From Brotaphodocola sp003480315 (GTDB lineage: Bacteria; Bacillota; Clostridia; Lachnospirales; Lachnospiraceae): DNA of 64,000 nucleotides. The DNA lies in the NCBI RefSeq assembly GCF_964246085.1, contig NZ_CAXTPD010000016.1; one strand, given 5' to 3'. Below are positions 35,606-44,901 of the stretch, piece after piece. Position numbers and translations under genes: made by a program. Positions within the stretch are counted from its first letter, which is position 1, and each line of letters begins with the position of its first letter. A model generated the notes under the pieces. That model ran no database searches and was not told where the DNA came from. It saw only the letters and a list, made by a program, of their open reading frames with translations.

Positions 35606-36652
35606 ATGACCATGGCTTTTATGAGTTTAAATGGAATCGACGTAAGTTACGATAAAAAGAAACAGATCTTAAAGGGGCTGAATCTGGAAGTCGAGGAGGG
35701 CGAGCTTGTATCCCTCTTAGGTCCCAGCGGCTGCGGCAAGTCCACGACACTCCGCGTCGTTGCAGGCTTTATCGACCCGCAGGGTGGAACCTTCACATTA
35801 GACGGAGAGGACATGACAAAGGTCCCGGTCCACAAGCGCCAGTTCGGCCTGGTATTCCAGAGCTACGCCCTGTTCCCGCACTTAAGTGTTTATGACAATG
35901 TAGCGTTCGGGCTCAGAACAAGAAAGATGGACAAGGACCTGATCGACAAGAAGGTCAGGGAGATCCTTGAGGTCTGCGGCCTGACAGAGCTTGCCGACCG
36001 TTTCCCGAAGCAGATGTCCGGCGGACAGCGCCAGCGAGTTGCCCTCGCGAGAGCACTTGTCATCGAGCCAAAGCTACTGCTCTTAGATGAGCCGTTATCC
36101 AATCTTGATGCGAAATTAAGACTTTCCATGCGTGTGGAGATCAAGAGACTTCAGAAGCGCCTTGGAATCACCACATTATTTGTTACACATGATCAGGAGG
36201 AATGCTTCTCCATCTCCGACAAGGTGGCTGTTATGAACGGCGGTGTCATCGAGCAGTTTGACACACCGGAGAACATCTATAAGAGACCGGCGACAGAGTT
36301 CGTCGCGAGATTCATCGGTTTCGAGAACTTCCTTGAGCTTGCGAAAAAGCAGGACGGCGTTTATACAGCACCGGATGGAAGCGAGTTCTTAACTTCCATG
36401 GATCTCGATTGCGAGAAATTCGCGGGAACGATCCGCCCGGACGATATCTGTCTGGCAGATGATGTTCAGACGGAGAATGTCTTAAGCGGTAAGATCGGTG
36501 TCCGCACATTCCTCGGGAAGAGCTACCAGTACGAGGTTGAGACTTCCGCCGGTGTCCTGAAGGTAAATATGGAAACTGACCATGTTTATAAAGAGGGCGA
36601 GGAGATCCGGCTGTATCTGCCGAAGGATAAGCTGATTCTCGTGAGAAGATAG
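35606..36652 (+). CDS. ABC importer ATPase (PotA-like)
   Basis: 348 residues. Walker A GPSGCGKST (~residue 40), Q-loop FQSYALFPH, signature MSGGQRQR, Walker B LLLDEPLSNLDAKLR, H-loop VTHDQEE; C-terminal TOBE-type regulatory domain (~250–348). AAGGAG lies before the ATG. Energises the importer; the family includes polyamine, iron and thiamine importers, so substrate is set by the binding protein. Confidence 0.93.
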   Translation: MTMAFMSLNGIDVSYDKKKQILKGLNLEVEEGELVSLLGPSGCGKSTTLRVVAGFIDPQGGTFTLDGEDMTKVPVHKRQFGLVFQSYALFPHLSVYDNVAFGLRTRKMDKDLIDKKVREILEVCGLTELADRFPKQMSGGQRQRVALARALVIEPKLLLLDEPLSNLDAKLRLSMRVEIKRLQKRLGITTLFVTHDQEECFSISDKVAVMNGGVIEQFDTPENIYKRPATEFVARFIGFENFLELAKKQDGVYTAPDGSEFLTSMDLDCEKFAGTIRPDDICLADDVQTENVLSGKIGVRTFLGKSYQYEVETSAGVLKVNMETDHVYKEGEEIRLYLPKDKLILVRR

Positions 36653-36902
36653 GAGACAGAGATCTTAGGGCACAGGTCATGCGCCGAAGGGAGAACCGGA
36701 AAGATCGAATCGTTCTCCGGACGGAAAACAATGAAGGGAACCATCGCAGGATGTGGGGGATATGAACGGATAGTTCCGAAACAGACCCATATTCATGCGG
36801 GAAAATATGCAACTGCCCATTTGTACAGCTTGTGCGGAAAGCACAGACCTGCCGGACAGTTACAAAACATTATCTCAAAAAGAGAGAAAGAGGAGAAAAA
36901 CC

Positions 36903-38015
36903 ATGAAAAAAACAGCAGCAGTTGTACTTTGCGCAGCAATGATGCTTACCGCTTGCGGCGGCGCATCCACAACAGAGACCACAGCAGCAGGAAGCCAGGC
37001 AGCAGGCTCTGAGGCAGCTTCTTCCGCAGAAGAGACAAAGGCAGCTTCTGGAGACGCACAGAAGCTCGTATTATCCACATACGGCCTCAGCGAAGATATC
37101 TCCGAAGAAGAGGTTTACACACCGTTTGAGAACGAGTTCAGCTGTGAGATCGTTACTGAGACAGGCGGCACAAACGACCGTTATACAAAGTTAGCGGCAG
37201 ACCCGAACTCCACCATCGATGTGATCGAGCTCTCCCAGGCTATGACAGCGAAGGGCACTGACGAGGGACTTTTCGATACGATCGACTTAAGCAAGATCCC
37301 GAATGCTGAGAAGCTGATCCCGGCTGCAAAGGAGATTGCAGAGGCAGGACAGGGTGTTCCGTACACCATCAACAGCATCGGTATCATCTACAACCCGGAG
37401 CTTACAGGATTTGAACTCACAAGCTTTGATGACCTTTGGGACGAGCGCCTTGCAGGCATGGTTTCCATCCCGGAGATCACAACAACATTCGGACCGGCTA
37501 TGGTTTACGTTGCAAGCGACCACGCAGGCGTTGACGTAACAACAGACAACGGCGAGGCTGCTTTCAAGGCACTTGCTGACTTAAAGCCGAACCTTGTTAA
37601 GACTTACACAAAGTCTTCCGACCTGATCAACATGTTCACATCCGGTGAGGTTGCAGCAGCAGTTGTTGGTGACTTCGGCGTTCCGACGATCGTAGCCGCT
37701 AACCCGACACTTGTTTACGTTACACCGGACGGAGCTTACGCTAACTTCAACACCATCAACGTAACAAAGAACTGTGCGAACAAGGAGCTTGCTTACGAGT
37801 ACATCAACTACCGTATCAGCGAGGAGCTTCAGACAAAGACAGGTAAGGCATTAAACGAGGCACCGACAAACAAGGACGTTACATTCACTGAGGAAGAGTC
37901 CAAGGATATGACCTACGGCGACAAGGCTGCAAAAGTTAAGGTTGTTGACTATGCTTTTGTAAACCCGATCTTAAATAACTGGATCGACCAGTGGAACAGA
38001 ACGATCAACAACTAA
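36903..38015 (+). CDS. Solute-binding lipoprotein of the importer (PotD-like)
   Basis: 370 residues. Start at 36903 (AGAGGAGA upstream). Lipoprotein signal MKKTAAVVLCAAMMLTACGG with lipobox LTAC; Ala/Thr/Glu-rich linker to ~60; then a type-2 periplasmic-binding fold (LVLSTYGLSEDISEEEVYTPFE ..., GVPYTINSIGIIYNPE, TSGEVAAAVVGDFG). The fold resembles polyamine-binding PotD, but the operon suggests a purine-related ligand. The ~250-base gap before it has no other gene. Confidence 0.9.
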   Translation: MKKTAAVVLCAAMMLTACGGASTTETTAAGSQAAGSEAASSAEETKAASGDAQKLVLSTYGLSEDISEEEVYTPFENEFSCEIVTETGGTNDRYTKLAADPNSTIDVIELSQAMTAKGTDEGLFDTIDLSKIPNAEKLIPAAKEIAEAGQGVPYTINSIGIIYNPELTGFELTSFDDLWDERLAGMVSIPEITTTFGPAMVYVASDHAGVDVTTDNGEAAFKALADLKPNLVKTYTKSSDLINMFTSGEVAAAVVGDFGVPTIVAANPTLVYVTPDGAYANFNTINVTKNCANKELAYEYINYRISEELQTKTGKALNEAPTNKDVTFTEEESKDMTYGDKAAKVKVVDYAFVNPILNNWIDQWNRTINN

Positions 38016-38031
38016 TAACGAGGAATTTTAT

Positions 38032-39750
38032 ATGAGACCCGATTTCATTCTGAAAAATGTCATGGTCTATCAGACCTTCAGACAGTGTTTTGAAAAGCGG
38101 GATGTGGCAGTTGCAGGGGAAATGTTTTATTGCGTTTCCCCTGCAATTTCATATCCGGGAGTGCGGGAGATCGACGGAAAAGGCAGATACATGCTGCCTG
38201 GTCTCGTGGATATCCATATGCACATCGAGAGCTCGATGACATATCCGGGCGAGTTTTCAAGGATCACGCTTCCATATGGAGTAACAACGGTGGTTGCCGA
38301 TGCCCATGAGATGGCGAACGTGTTCGGCATGGACGGCATCCGGGCTTTTATGGCGCAGAAGACGAAGCAGGATATCTTCTGGGCGATCCCGTCCAGTGTA
38401 CCGGCGACAAATGAGAAGTTAGAGACAGCCGGGGCGTCACTTGGTGTAAAGGAAATTTCTGAGATGGCATCCTTAGATGGAGTTCTCTGCCTTGGAGAGA
38501 TCATGAACTATAAGGATCTCTCAGCAGAAGGCGAGAGCCGGACGAGGGATCTCATCAATGTGTGCCGGAACGCGGGAAAGAATCTCCGAATCGAGGGGCA
38601 CTGCCCGGGACTTACGGGGGCGGATCTTAACCGCTTTATCTATGAAGGTGTTGATGCGGACCACACCCAGCAGACTCCACAGTCAGTGATGGAGAAGACA
38701 GAGCTTGGGATGTTTCTGGAGCTGCAGTTCAAATCCCTGACGCCGGAGGTCGTGAAGACCGTCTGCGACAATGAACTCTATGAGAATGTGGCGCTGGTGA
38801 CGGATGACACGATGGCAGATAAGCTTCTGACCGGACATCTCAATAAGATTATCGAGACGGCTGTGAAGGCGGGAATGCCGATGGAGAAGGCGATCTACTG
38901 CGCGACCTGGACACCGTCGAGACGGATGCATCTGGATGACAGAGGGATGATCGCGCCGGGAAAGATCGCAGACTTTATGCTGCTGGACAGTCTGGATGGG
39001 ATCGATCCGGTTGTGGTTTATAAGAAGGGCGAGTGTGTGTACTGCAAGGACAAGGAGGCTTACGGTGCGGCAGAAGCTGCGGCGTGCAGTTTCCCGGCTT
39101 CTTTCTACCACACGATCAACTGCCGTCCGGCGGAAATCTCCGACTTTGTGTTAAAGGCGGAAGATCCGGAGGCGAAATGGGCGGAAGTCAATGTCATGAA
39201 GATCGGCACCTTCGGAACGGCAACCACACCGGTGAAATGCAGAGTCGAGGTGAAGGACGGTGTGCTTGACTGGAAGTCGGCAGGACTTTCCCTTGCAGTC
39301 GTTTTCGAGCGGTACGGCAAGAATGGAAATATCGGATATAGTCTCGTGGAAGGAGCACTGACGAAACCGGGCGCTGTGGCCACCACGTGGTCCCACGACA
39401 GCCATAACCTGTTTGTCCTGGGAACAGATGAGAACGATATGAAACTGGCCCAGAGGCGCGTCCTGGAGCTCCAGGGGGCATATGTGGTGTTCGCTGAAGG
39501 AAGATCCCTGGCAGAGGCGGGACTCACCATCGGAGGCATCGTGTCGGATCAGCCCATCGAGGTTCTCGGACAGGAATTAAAGGAAGTGCGGACGGCGATG
39601 GAAGGTCTCGGATATGTGAACAACAACGTGGTCATGTCCATGTCCACGCTTTGCCTTCCGGTGTCACCGAAACTGAAGCTCACGGATCACGGGCTTTTGA
39701 CGGTGCCGGGGCAGGAACATGTGCCGTTGGTTGAGAAGTACGGGAAGTAG
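38032..39750 (+). CDS. ade: Adenine deaminase
   Basis: 572 residues, usual length for bacterial Ade. Converts adenine to hypoxanthine and ammonia using a metal centre. Metal motif VDIHMHIESSM near residue 60, GVTTVVADAHEMANV, EIMNYKDLS, and C-terminal TTWSHDSHNLFVLG and GGIVSDQPIEVL. GAGGAA lies before the ATG, 16 bases after the binding-protein stop. Placement in a transporter operon suggests salvage of an imported purine. Confidence 0.94.
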   Translation: MRPDFILKNVMVYQTFRQCFEKRDVAVAGEMFYCVSPAISYPGVREIDGKGRYMLPGLVDIHMHIESSMTYPGEFSRITLPYGVTTVVADAHEMANVFGMDGIRAFMAQKTKQDIFWAIPSSVPATNEKLETAGASLGVKEISEMASLDGVLCLGEIMNYKDLSAEGESRTRDLINVCRNAGKNLRIEGHCPGLTGADLNRFIYEGVDADHTQQTPQSVMEKTELGMFLELQFKSLTPEVVKTVCDNELYENVALVTDDTMADKLLTGHLNKIIETAVKAGMPMEKAIYCATWTPSRRMHLDDRGMIAPGKIADFMLLDSLDGIDPVVVYKKGECVYCKDKEAYGAAEAAACSFPASFYHTINCRPAEISDFVLKAEDPEAKWAEVNVMKIGTFGTATTPVKCRVEVKDGVLDWKSAGLSLAVVFERYGKNGNIGYSLVEGALTKPGAVATTWSHDSHNLFVLGTDENDMKLAQRRVLELQGAYVVFAEGRSLAEAGLTIGGIVSDQPIEVLGQELKEVRTAMEGLGYVNNNVVMSMSTLCLPVSPKLKLTDHGLLTVPGQEHVPLVEKYGK

Positions 39751-39833
39751 TTTTACGGCCCGCCGCCGGTTTTTCTCCGCGGATAGTGGAAGAACCGGAT
39801 CAGGTCGAAATTATGAAGGATGAAATTAGAACG

Positions 39834-41189
39834 ATGAAGAAGATTATCAAAAACGGCATTGTTGTGACGATGAACGAGGCAGGTGATGTCTGGGATCATG
39901 GTTATGTGATGTTTGAAGATACAAAGATTCTGGCAGCAGGACCGGAGGAAGAGCTTGAGAAGGCGCTTCAGGCGCTTACTGCACAGGGGATTTTAAAGGC
40001 TGGCGAGACCTTCGAGGAGATCGACGCAAAGCGCGCCATCGTGATCCCAGGCCTCGTAAACACTCACTGCCACCTCGGCATGATCCCGTTCCGCGGCCTC
40101 GGGGACGATTGTAAGGATCGCCTGCGGGTGTTCCTGCTTCCGATGGAGAATCAGGCCATGGACGCGGAGATGGCCAGGCTTTCCACGCGATACGCCATAG
40201 GCGAGCTGCTGCTCTCCGGTGTGACGACAGTGCTTGATATGTACTATTTCGAGGAAGTTGTGGCGAAGGTCATGGACGAGATGGGGATCCGCGGAATTGC
40301 CGGTGAGACGGTGATGGAAAAGGATTCCTGCGACAGTAAGAACGCGGATGAGGCCATCGAGCGTGGAATTGCACTGATCGAGGCGTACAAAGATCACCCG
40401 CGCGTTTCCGGAGCGATCACGCCCCACGGAACGACGACCTGCAGCCCGGAGACTTTAAAACGGGCATATGAGGAGGACGTGAAGGCGGAAACCGTATTTA
40501 CGCTCCATGTGGCGGAGATGGACTACGAGATGACCCAGTTGAGGGAACAGTATAATATGACACCCATCGAGTTTATGGAGCATATCGGAGTCCTCGGACC
40601 GAATACGCTGGCGGCCCACAGCATCCGCACGACGGAACATGACGTGGAGATCCTCGCGAAGCACGGAGCGTCCGTGGCCCACTGTATCGCCTCCAACACG
40701 AAGGCCGCAAAGGGCGTGGCTCCGGTGTCCCTGATGCATAAGCACGGCATGTCCGTCGGCTTCGGTACCGACGGTCCGGCGAGCGGAAATACGCTGGATC
40801 TGTTCATCCAGATGCGGATGTGCGAGAACTTCCACAAAAATGAGCTCCACGATCGCAGCGCGTTCCCGGCAAAGGAGGTCGTTTCCATGGCGACGATTGA
40901 GGGAGCAAGAGCGTTAGGACTCGGCGATATCACTGGTTCCATCGAGCCAGGAAAACAGGCGGATCTCGTCCTCGTAGAGACCGACTCCCCAAATATGTTC
41001 CCGGTATACGACCCGTATTCGGCTCTTGTGTATAGCGCGATTGCATCGAATGTGAGAGATGTTTATGTTGCGGGTGAGTGCCTCGTAAAAGAAAAGAAGC
41101 TTGTCCGTGAGGACTTCGCGAAGATCAGGAATGACCTTCGGGAGAAGATGGAGCGGACAGCGTTTAAGGATATGAAGAATCTGGTGTAG
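39834..41189 (+). CDS. mtaD: MTA/SAH deaminase-type amidohydrolase
   Basis: 451 residues from ATG 39834; in-frame earlier starts exist at 39813 and 39786, none with a clear ribosome site. TRZ/ATZ family: metal motif NTHCHLGMIPFRGLGDD, HVAEMDYEM, AAHSIRTTEHD, GFGTDGPASGNTLDLF. The family deaminates 5'-methylthioadenosine or S-adenosylhomocysteine, guanine, or related amines. With ade upstream, an adenosine-derivative deaminase fits best; guanine deaminase is an alternative. Confidence 0.85.
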   Translation: MKKIIKNGIVVTMNEAGDVWDHGYVMFEDTKILAAGPEEELEKALQALTAQGILKAGETFEEIDAKRAIVIPGLVNTHCHLGMIPFRGLGDDCKDRLRVFLLPMENQAMDAEMARLSTRYAIGELLLSGVTTVLDMYYFEEVVAKVMDEMGIRGIAGETVMEKDSCDSKNADEAIERGIALIEAYKDHPRVSGAITPHGTTTCSPETLKRAYEEDVKAETVFTLHVAEMDYEMTQLREQYNMTPIEFMEHIGVLGPNTLAAHSIRTTEHDVEILAKHGASVAHCIASNTKAAKGVAPVSLMHKHGMSVGFGTDGPASGNTLDLFIQMRMCENFHKNELHDRSAFPAKEVVSMATIEGARALGLGDITGSIEPGKQADLVLVETDSPNMFPVYDPYSALVYSAIASNVRDVYVAGECLVKEKKLVREDFAKIRNDLREKMERTAFKDMKNLV

Positions 41190-41205
41190 AAGATAGAAAA
41201 ACGGG

Positions 41206-41229
41206 GCTGTCGCACTAACGTGCGGCAGC
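41206..41229 (+). terminator. Hairpin at end of purine operon
   Basis: GCTGTCGCAC and GTGCGGCAGC (one G·T) with loop TAAC; followed only by a short T-rich stretch. Confidence 0.6.
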
Positions 41230-41296
41230 TCATTTCATATTCCCAACACAAAACGCCGAGCTTCGAAAAGCCAGGCGTTCGTGGTATAATCAGTTT

Positions 41297-41614
41297 ATGC
41301 GACTAAACAAAATAATACAGAGAGATTATACCTCTTTTTCTCTGTATTATCAAATCAAACTTCCGCTGGATTTAGAGATTTCTATCCCATCTGATGATCC
41401 GGTTTGTCTGGTAAGTGCCTTTGTGGAGGAAATGGACCTTTCTGAACTGTATAAAACTTACAGCAGGATCAGAAAAAATCAGGCAACGCCGCGTCAGATG
41501 CTGAAACTCGTCATCTATGCAGTAATGAATCGAATCTACTCAAGCAGGGATATCCAAAAGGCATGCATTCATTCCAGCCGTCAGATATCGGGCTCGATAA
41601 TGAAACTGCATTGA
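41297..41614 (+). pseudogene. Transposase N-terminal fragment (IS1182-like)
   Basis: 105 codons: YQIKLPLDLEISIPSDDPVC, VEEMDLSELYKTYSRI, TPRQMLKLVIYAVMNRIYSSRDIQKAC. This is the N-terminal domain of IS1182-type transposases; homology stops after KAC and unrelated sequence follows. A short inverted repeat (AACGCC/GGCGTT) at ~41251–41279 may be the element's terminal repeat. Confidence 0.75.
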
Positions 41615-42019
41615 AAGATGATGAACAGGCAACTGTTTACAGTATGCTGACCTTTGCCATGACACTGAGCCTTGAGGACACCGGCATCGGTTCCCAGATC
41701 CAGCCGGCCGGATTGATCGGCGGCCGTTTTGCATCCATTTTTTATGATGCGGCAGGAAATCCGGTTATGGCGTAGCGGTCATTTCTACAGCCTCTGACGC
41801 AACGCGGGCGACGGATTCGAAAGTAGCCATGAACGGACAGGCAAAAGTGAGCTGGTTTGAGAATCTGAAGCACAGGAAATGGCAGAGATTTTCCTGAATA
41901 CCATGCCGGTAAAACCGGAAAATGATGAGATCGTTCTGAAGGAAACCCTGATTTTTGAGGTTCCTGGATTTGACGAATATTCGGAAAACTTGATAAAAAG
42001 TTCGACGATAAAGGCTTGA
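41590..42019 (+). pseudogene. Degraded gene remnant, family not recognised
   Basis: A frame from ~41608 reads DDEQATVYSMLTFAMTLSLE and DTGIGSQIQPAGLIGGRF; after a stop at 41773 the next frames read VISTASDATRATDSKVAMNG and, further, EAQEMAEIFLNTMPVKPEND and LKETLIFEVPGF. These stretches look protein-like and co-linear but are broken by at least two frame changes. It is debris between the transposase fragment and the radical-SAM gene. Confidence 0.45.
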
Positions 42020-42335
42020 AAAATTGATTTCGGGAAAGAATCTATTGCGGAAACACGCGAAATACCGTATAATAATGCGGTCTGATCTGTAGTACATTTA
42101 AAGCGGATTTATCCGTAAAATGATGGAAAATCCGAATTGTGCGTATTTCAGAAACAATTTTTTTGTCGTAAGAGTGAAAAATATTATGCAAACTGTCCGT
42201 GAGTTAAAAACACTTGGCAAAAATTTGTGTTTTTGTACTTACGGAGAAAATCAGAGAAAAAGAACTAAAAAGAACCAAAAAACTGCGATGAACACATCGC
42301 CAAAAATGTGAGAAATGTAGGTAAAATAAGGTTTT
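42020..42335. other. Intergenic region upstream of radical-SAM operon
   Basis: About 315 bases, AT-rich, no supported gene; TATAATAATG near 42069 may belong to a promoter. It probably contains the promoter of the conserved operon that starts at 42336. Confidence 0.45.
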
Positions 42336-44204
42336 ATGAGAAAATTAGCATTGAGTGATGAAATCCTCTTATCGGTGCAGCAGCCTGCCCGGTATCTGGG
42401 TAATGAGATGAACGTGATCGTGAAAGATCCGTCTAAGGTGGACATTCGGTTCGCCATGTGCTTCCCGGACGTATACGAAATCGGTATGTCCCACCTTGGC
42501 ATGCAGATCCTGTATGCCATGTTTAACAGGCGGGAGGATGTCTGGTGTGAGCGTCTGTTCTCTCCGTGGACGGACCTCGATAAGGTGATGCGGGAGCAGC
42601 ATATCCCGCTGTTTGCGCTGGAGTCCCAGGATCCGGTGAAGAACTTTGATTTTCTGGGCTTTACCATCCAGTATGAGATGTGTTACACCAACATCCTGCA
42701 GGTGCTGGATTTAAGCGGCATTCCGCTGCATGCGAAAGACCGTACGGAGGAGGACCCGATCGTCATCGGAGGAGGTCCGTGTGCATACAATCCGGAGCCG
42801 CTGGCAGCATTCTTTGATATGTTCTACATCGGTGAGGGTGAGACCCAGTACGATGCGCTTTTTGATCTGTACAAAGAGAACAAGAAGAACGGCGGCAGCA
42901 GAATGGACTTCCTGGAGGCAGCAGCCAAGCTTCCGGGCATCTATGTGCCGATGTTTTACGATGTGGCTTACAACGAGGATGGCACCATTGCCTCCTTCAC
43001 CCCGAACAAAGAAGGTATTCCGGCGACCATCACCAAAGAGCTGGTTATGGACATGAACGATGTTCCGTATCTGGAGAAGCCGGTAGTTCCTTATTTAAAG
43101 GTTACCCAGGACCGTGTGGTTCTGGAGATCCAGCGCGGCTGCATCCGTGGCTGCCGTTTCTGCCAGGCAGGCAACATTTACCGTCCGCTCCGGGAACGCA
43201 GCCTGGAGTATTTAAAAGACCACGCCTATAAGATGTTAAAGAGTACCGGACATGAGGAGATTTCCTTAAGCTCCTTAAGCTCCAGTGACTACAGCCATTT
43301 AAAAGAGATCGTAAATTTCCTGATCGATGAATTTCAGAGCAAGGGTGTGAACATTTCCCTGCCTTCCCTGCGGATCGACGCTTTCTCCTTAGATGTCATG
43401 AGCAAGGTCCAGGACATCAAGAAGAGCAGTCTGACCTTTGCGCCGGAGGCCGGTACCCAGCGCATGCGCGATGTCATCAATAAGGGACTGACCGAGGAAA
43501 TCATCTTAAAGGGAGCAGCAGAGGCATTCCACGGAGGCTGGAACCGTGTAAAGCTGTACTTTATGCTCGGACTTCCGACAGAGACCAGAGAGGATATGGA
43601 GGGCATTGCCCTGTTATCCGAGAAGGTGGCAGAGCTTTACTACGATGAAATCCCGAAGGAGCAGCGCAACGGCAAGGTACAGGTCGTAGCAAGCTCTTCC
43701 TTCTTTGTTCCGAAGCCATTTACTCCGTTCCAGTGGGCACAGATGTGCACCAAGGAGGAATTTTTAGAGCGTGCCTACATCGTAAAAGATAAGTTCAAGG
43801 AGATGTTAAACCGCAAGAGCTTAAAATACAATTACCATGAGGCAGATCTGACAGTGCTTGAGGGTGTTCTGGCCCGCGGTGACCGCAGGGTGGCAGCTGT
43901 CGTAGAAGAGGTATATAAGAACGGCGCCATGTTCGATTCCTGGGGTGAGTATTTCAACAACGATACCTGGATGCAGGCCTTTGAAACCTGTGGCGTGGAC
44001 CCGGATTTCTATACCGTAAGAGAGCGCAGCCTCGATGAGATCTTCCCGTGGGATTTCATTGACGCTGGTGTGACCAAGGAGTTCTTAAAGCGTGAATGGC
44101 TGACCGCCATCAGCGAGAAGGTAACTCCGAACTGCCGTCAGCAGTGTTCCGGCTGCGGCGCGAGAAAATTTGGAGGAGGTGTCTGCTTTGAAGATAAGAA
44201 TTAA
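42336..44204 (+). CDS. TIGR03960-family radical SAM protein
   Basis: 622 residues. N-terminal B12-binding-like Rossmann domain (~residues 20–190, CFPDVYEIGMSHLG; VIGGGPCAYNPEPLA), then radical SAM domain with the CxxxCxxC cluster in QRGCIRGCRFCQAG (~residue 270), and a Cys-rich C-terminus (CRQQCSGCGARKFGG). Paired in Clostridia with a TIGR03936 partner and RNase E/G, as here; an RNA-modification role is supposed but not established. It overlaps the next gene by 17 bases. Confidence 0.92.
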   Translation: MRKLALSDEILLSVQQPARYLGNEMNVIVKDPSKVDIRFAMCFPDVYEIGMSHLGMQILYAMFNRREDVWCERLFSPWTDLDKVMREQHIPLFALESQDPVKNFDFLGFTIQYEMCYTNILQVLDLSGIPLHAKDRTEEDPIVIGGGPCAYNPEPLAAFFDMFYIGEGETQYDALFDLYKENKKNGGSRMDFLEAAAKLPGIYVPMFYDVAYNEDGTIASFTPNKEGIPATITKELVMDMNDVPYLEKPVVPYLKVTQDRVVLEIQRGCIRGCRFCQAGNIYRPLRERSLEYLKDHAYKMLKSTGHEEISLSSLSSSDYSHLKEIVNFLIDEFQSKGVNISLPSLRIDAFSLDVMSKVQDIKKSSLTFAPEAGTQRMRDVINKGLTEEIILKGAAEAFHGGWNRVKLYFMLGLPTETREDMEGIALLSEKVAELYYDEIPKEQRNGKVQVVASSSFFVPKPFTPFQWAQMCTKEEFLERAYIVKDKFKEMLNRKSLKYNYHEADLTVLEGVLARGDRRVAAVVEEVYKNGAMFDSWGEYFNNDTWMQAFETCGVDPDFYTVRERSLDEIFPWDFIDAGVTKEFLKREWLTAISEKVTPNCRQQCSGCGARKFGGGVCFEDKN

Positions 44205-44901
44205 ATTTGCCAAGGAAGGCACCATGAAATTCATCGGCCATCTGGATATCATGCGTTATTTCCAGAAGGTCATGCGCCGGGCCGATGTGGATATCCGTTA
44301 CAGCGAGGGCTTCAGCCCGCACCAGATCATGTCCTTTGCGGCACCGCTTGGCGTAGGCTTAGAGAGCCGCGGTGAATACGTGGACATTGAAGTGCTGAGC
44401 ACCGATTCTTCTAAAGAGATGCTTCGCCGCATCAATGAAAATATGGTTGAGGGCATGGAGGCGCTTTCCTATAAAGCTCTTCCGGATGATGCCGGAAATG
44501 CCATGTCCCTGGTGGCAGCCGCCGATTATGAGGTCCGCTTCCGCGAGGGCTATGAGCCGGCTGACCCGGACAGCTTTTATGACGGGATCAAGACATTCCT
44601 TGCTCAGGAAGAAATCGTTATTGTGAAAAAGACCAAAAAGGGAGAGCGTGAGGTGAACATCCGCCCGCAGATCTACCGGATGGAGGCACGCCCGGATCAT
44701 GTGATCTTTTTACAGATCGCGACCGGAAGCGCAGCAAACCTAAAGCCGGATGCTGTCCTCCGCGCTTACGCAGAAAGCCGCGGCGAGACCCTGGGTGAGT
44801 TTGCCCTGATGGTGACCCGCCTGGAAGTATATGCAGATAAGGGGACTGAGGAATCACATCAGTTTGTGACCCTGGATTCATTAGGAGAAGACATTGAATA
44901 A
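44188..44901 (+). CDS. TIGR03936-family radical-SAM-associated protein (DUF2344)
   Basis: 237 residues from TTG 44188 behind GGAGG. The family signature FAKEGTMKFIGHLDIMRYFQ and RRADVDIRYSEGFSPHQIMSFA opens the protein. Works with the preceding radical SAM enzyme; in some bacteria the two are fused. Reaction unknown. It overlaps rng by 8 bases. Confidence 0.9.
   Translation: MKIRIKFAKEGTMKFIGHLDIMRYFQKVMRRADVDIRYSEGFSPHQIMSFAAPLGVGLESRGEYVDIEVLSTDSSKEMLRRINENMVEGMEALSYKALPDDAGNAMSLVAAADYEVRFREGYEPADPDSFYDGIKTFLAQEEIVIVKKTKKGEREVNIRPQIYRMEARPDHVIFLQIATGSAANLKPDAVLRAYAESRGETLGEFALMVTRLEVYADKGTEESHQFVTLDSLGEDIE

Noticed and set aside
38683..39539. Long open frames antisense to adenine deaminase
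   Set aside because: They mirror the codon bias of the real gene, with no ribosome sites or family motifs.
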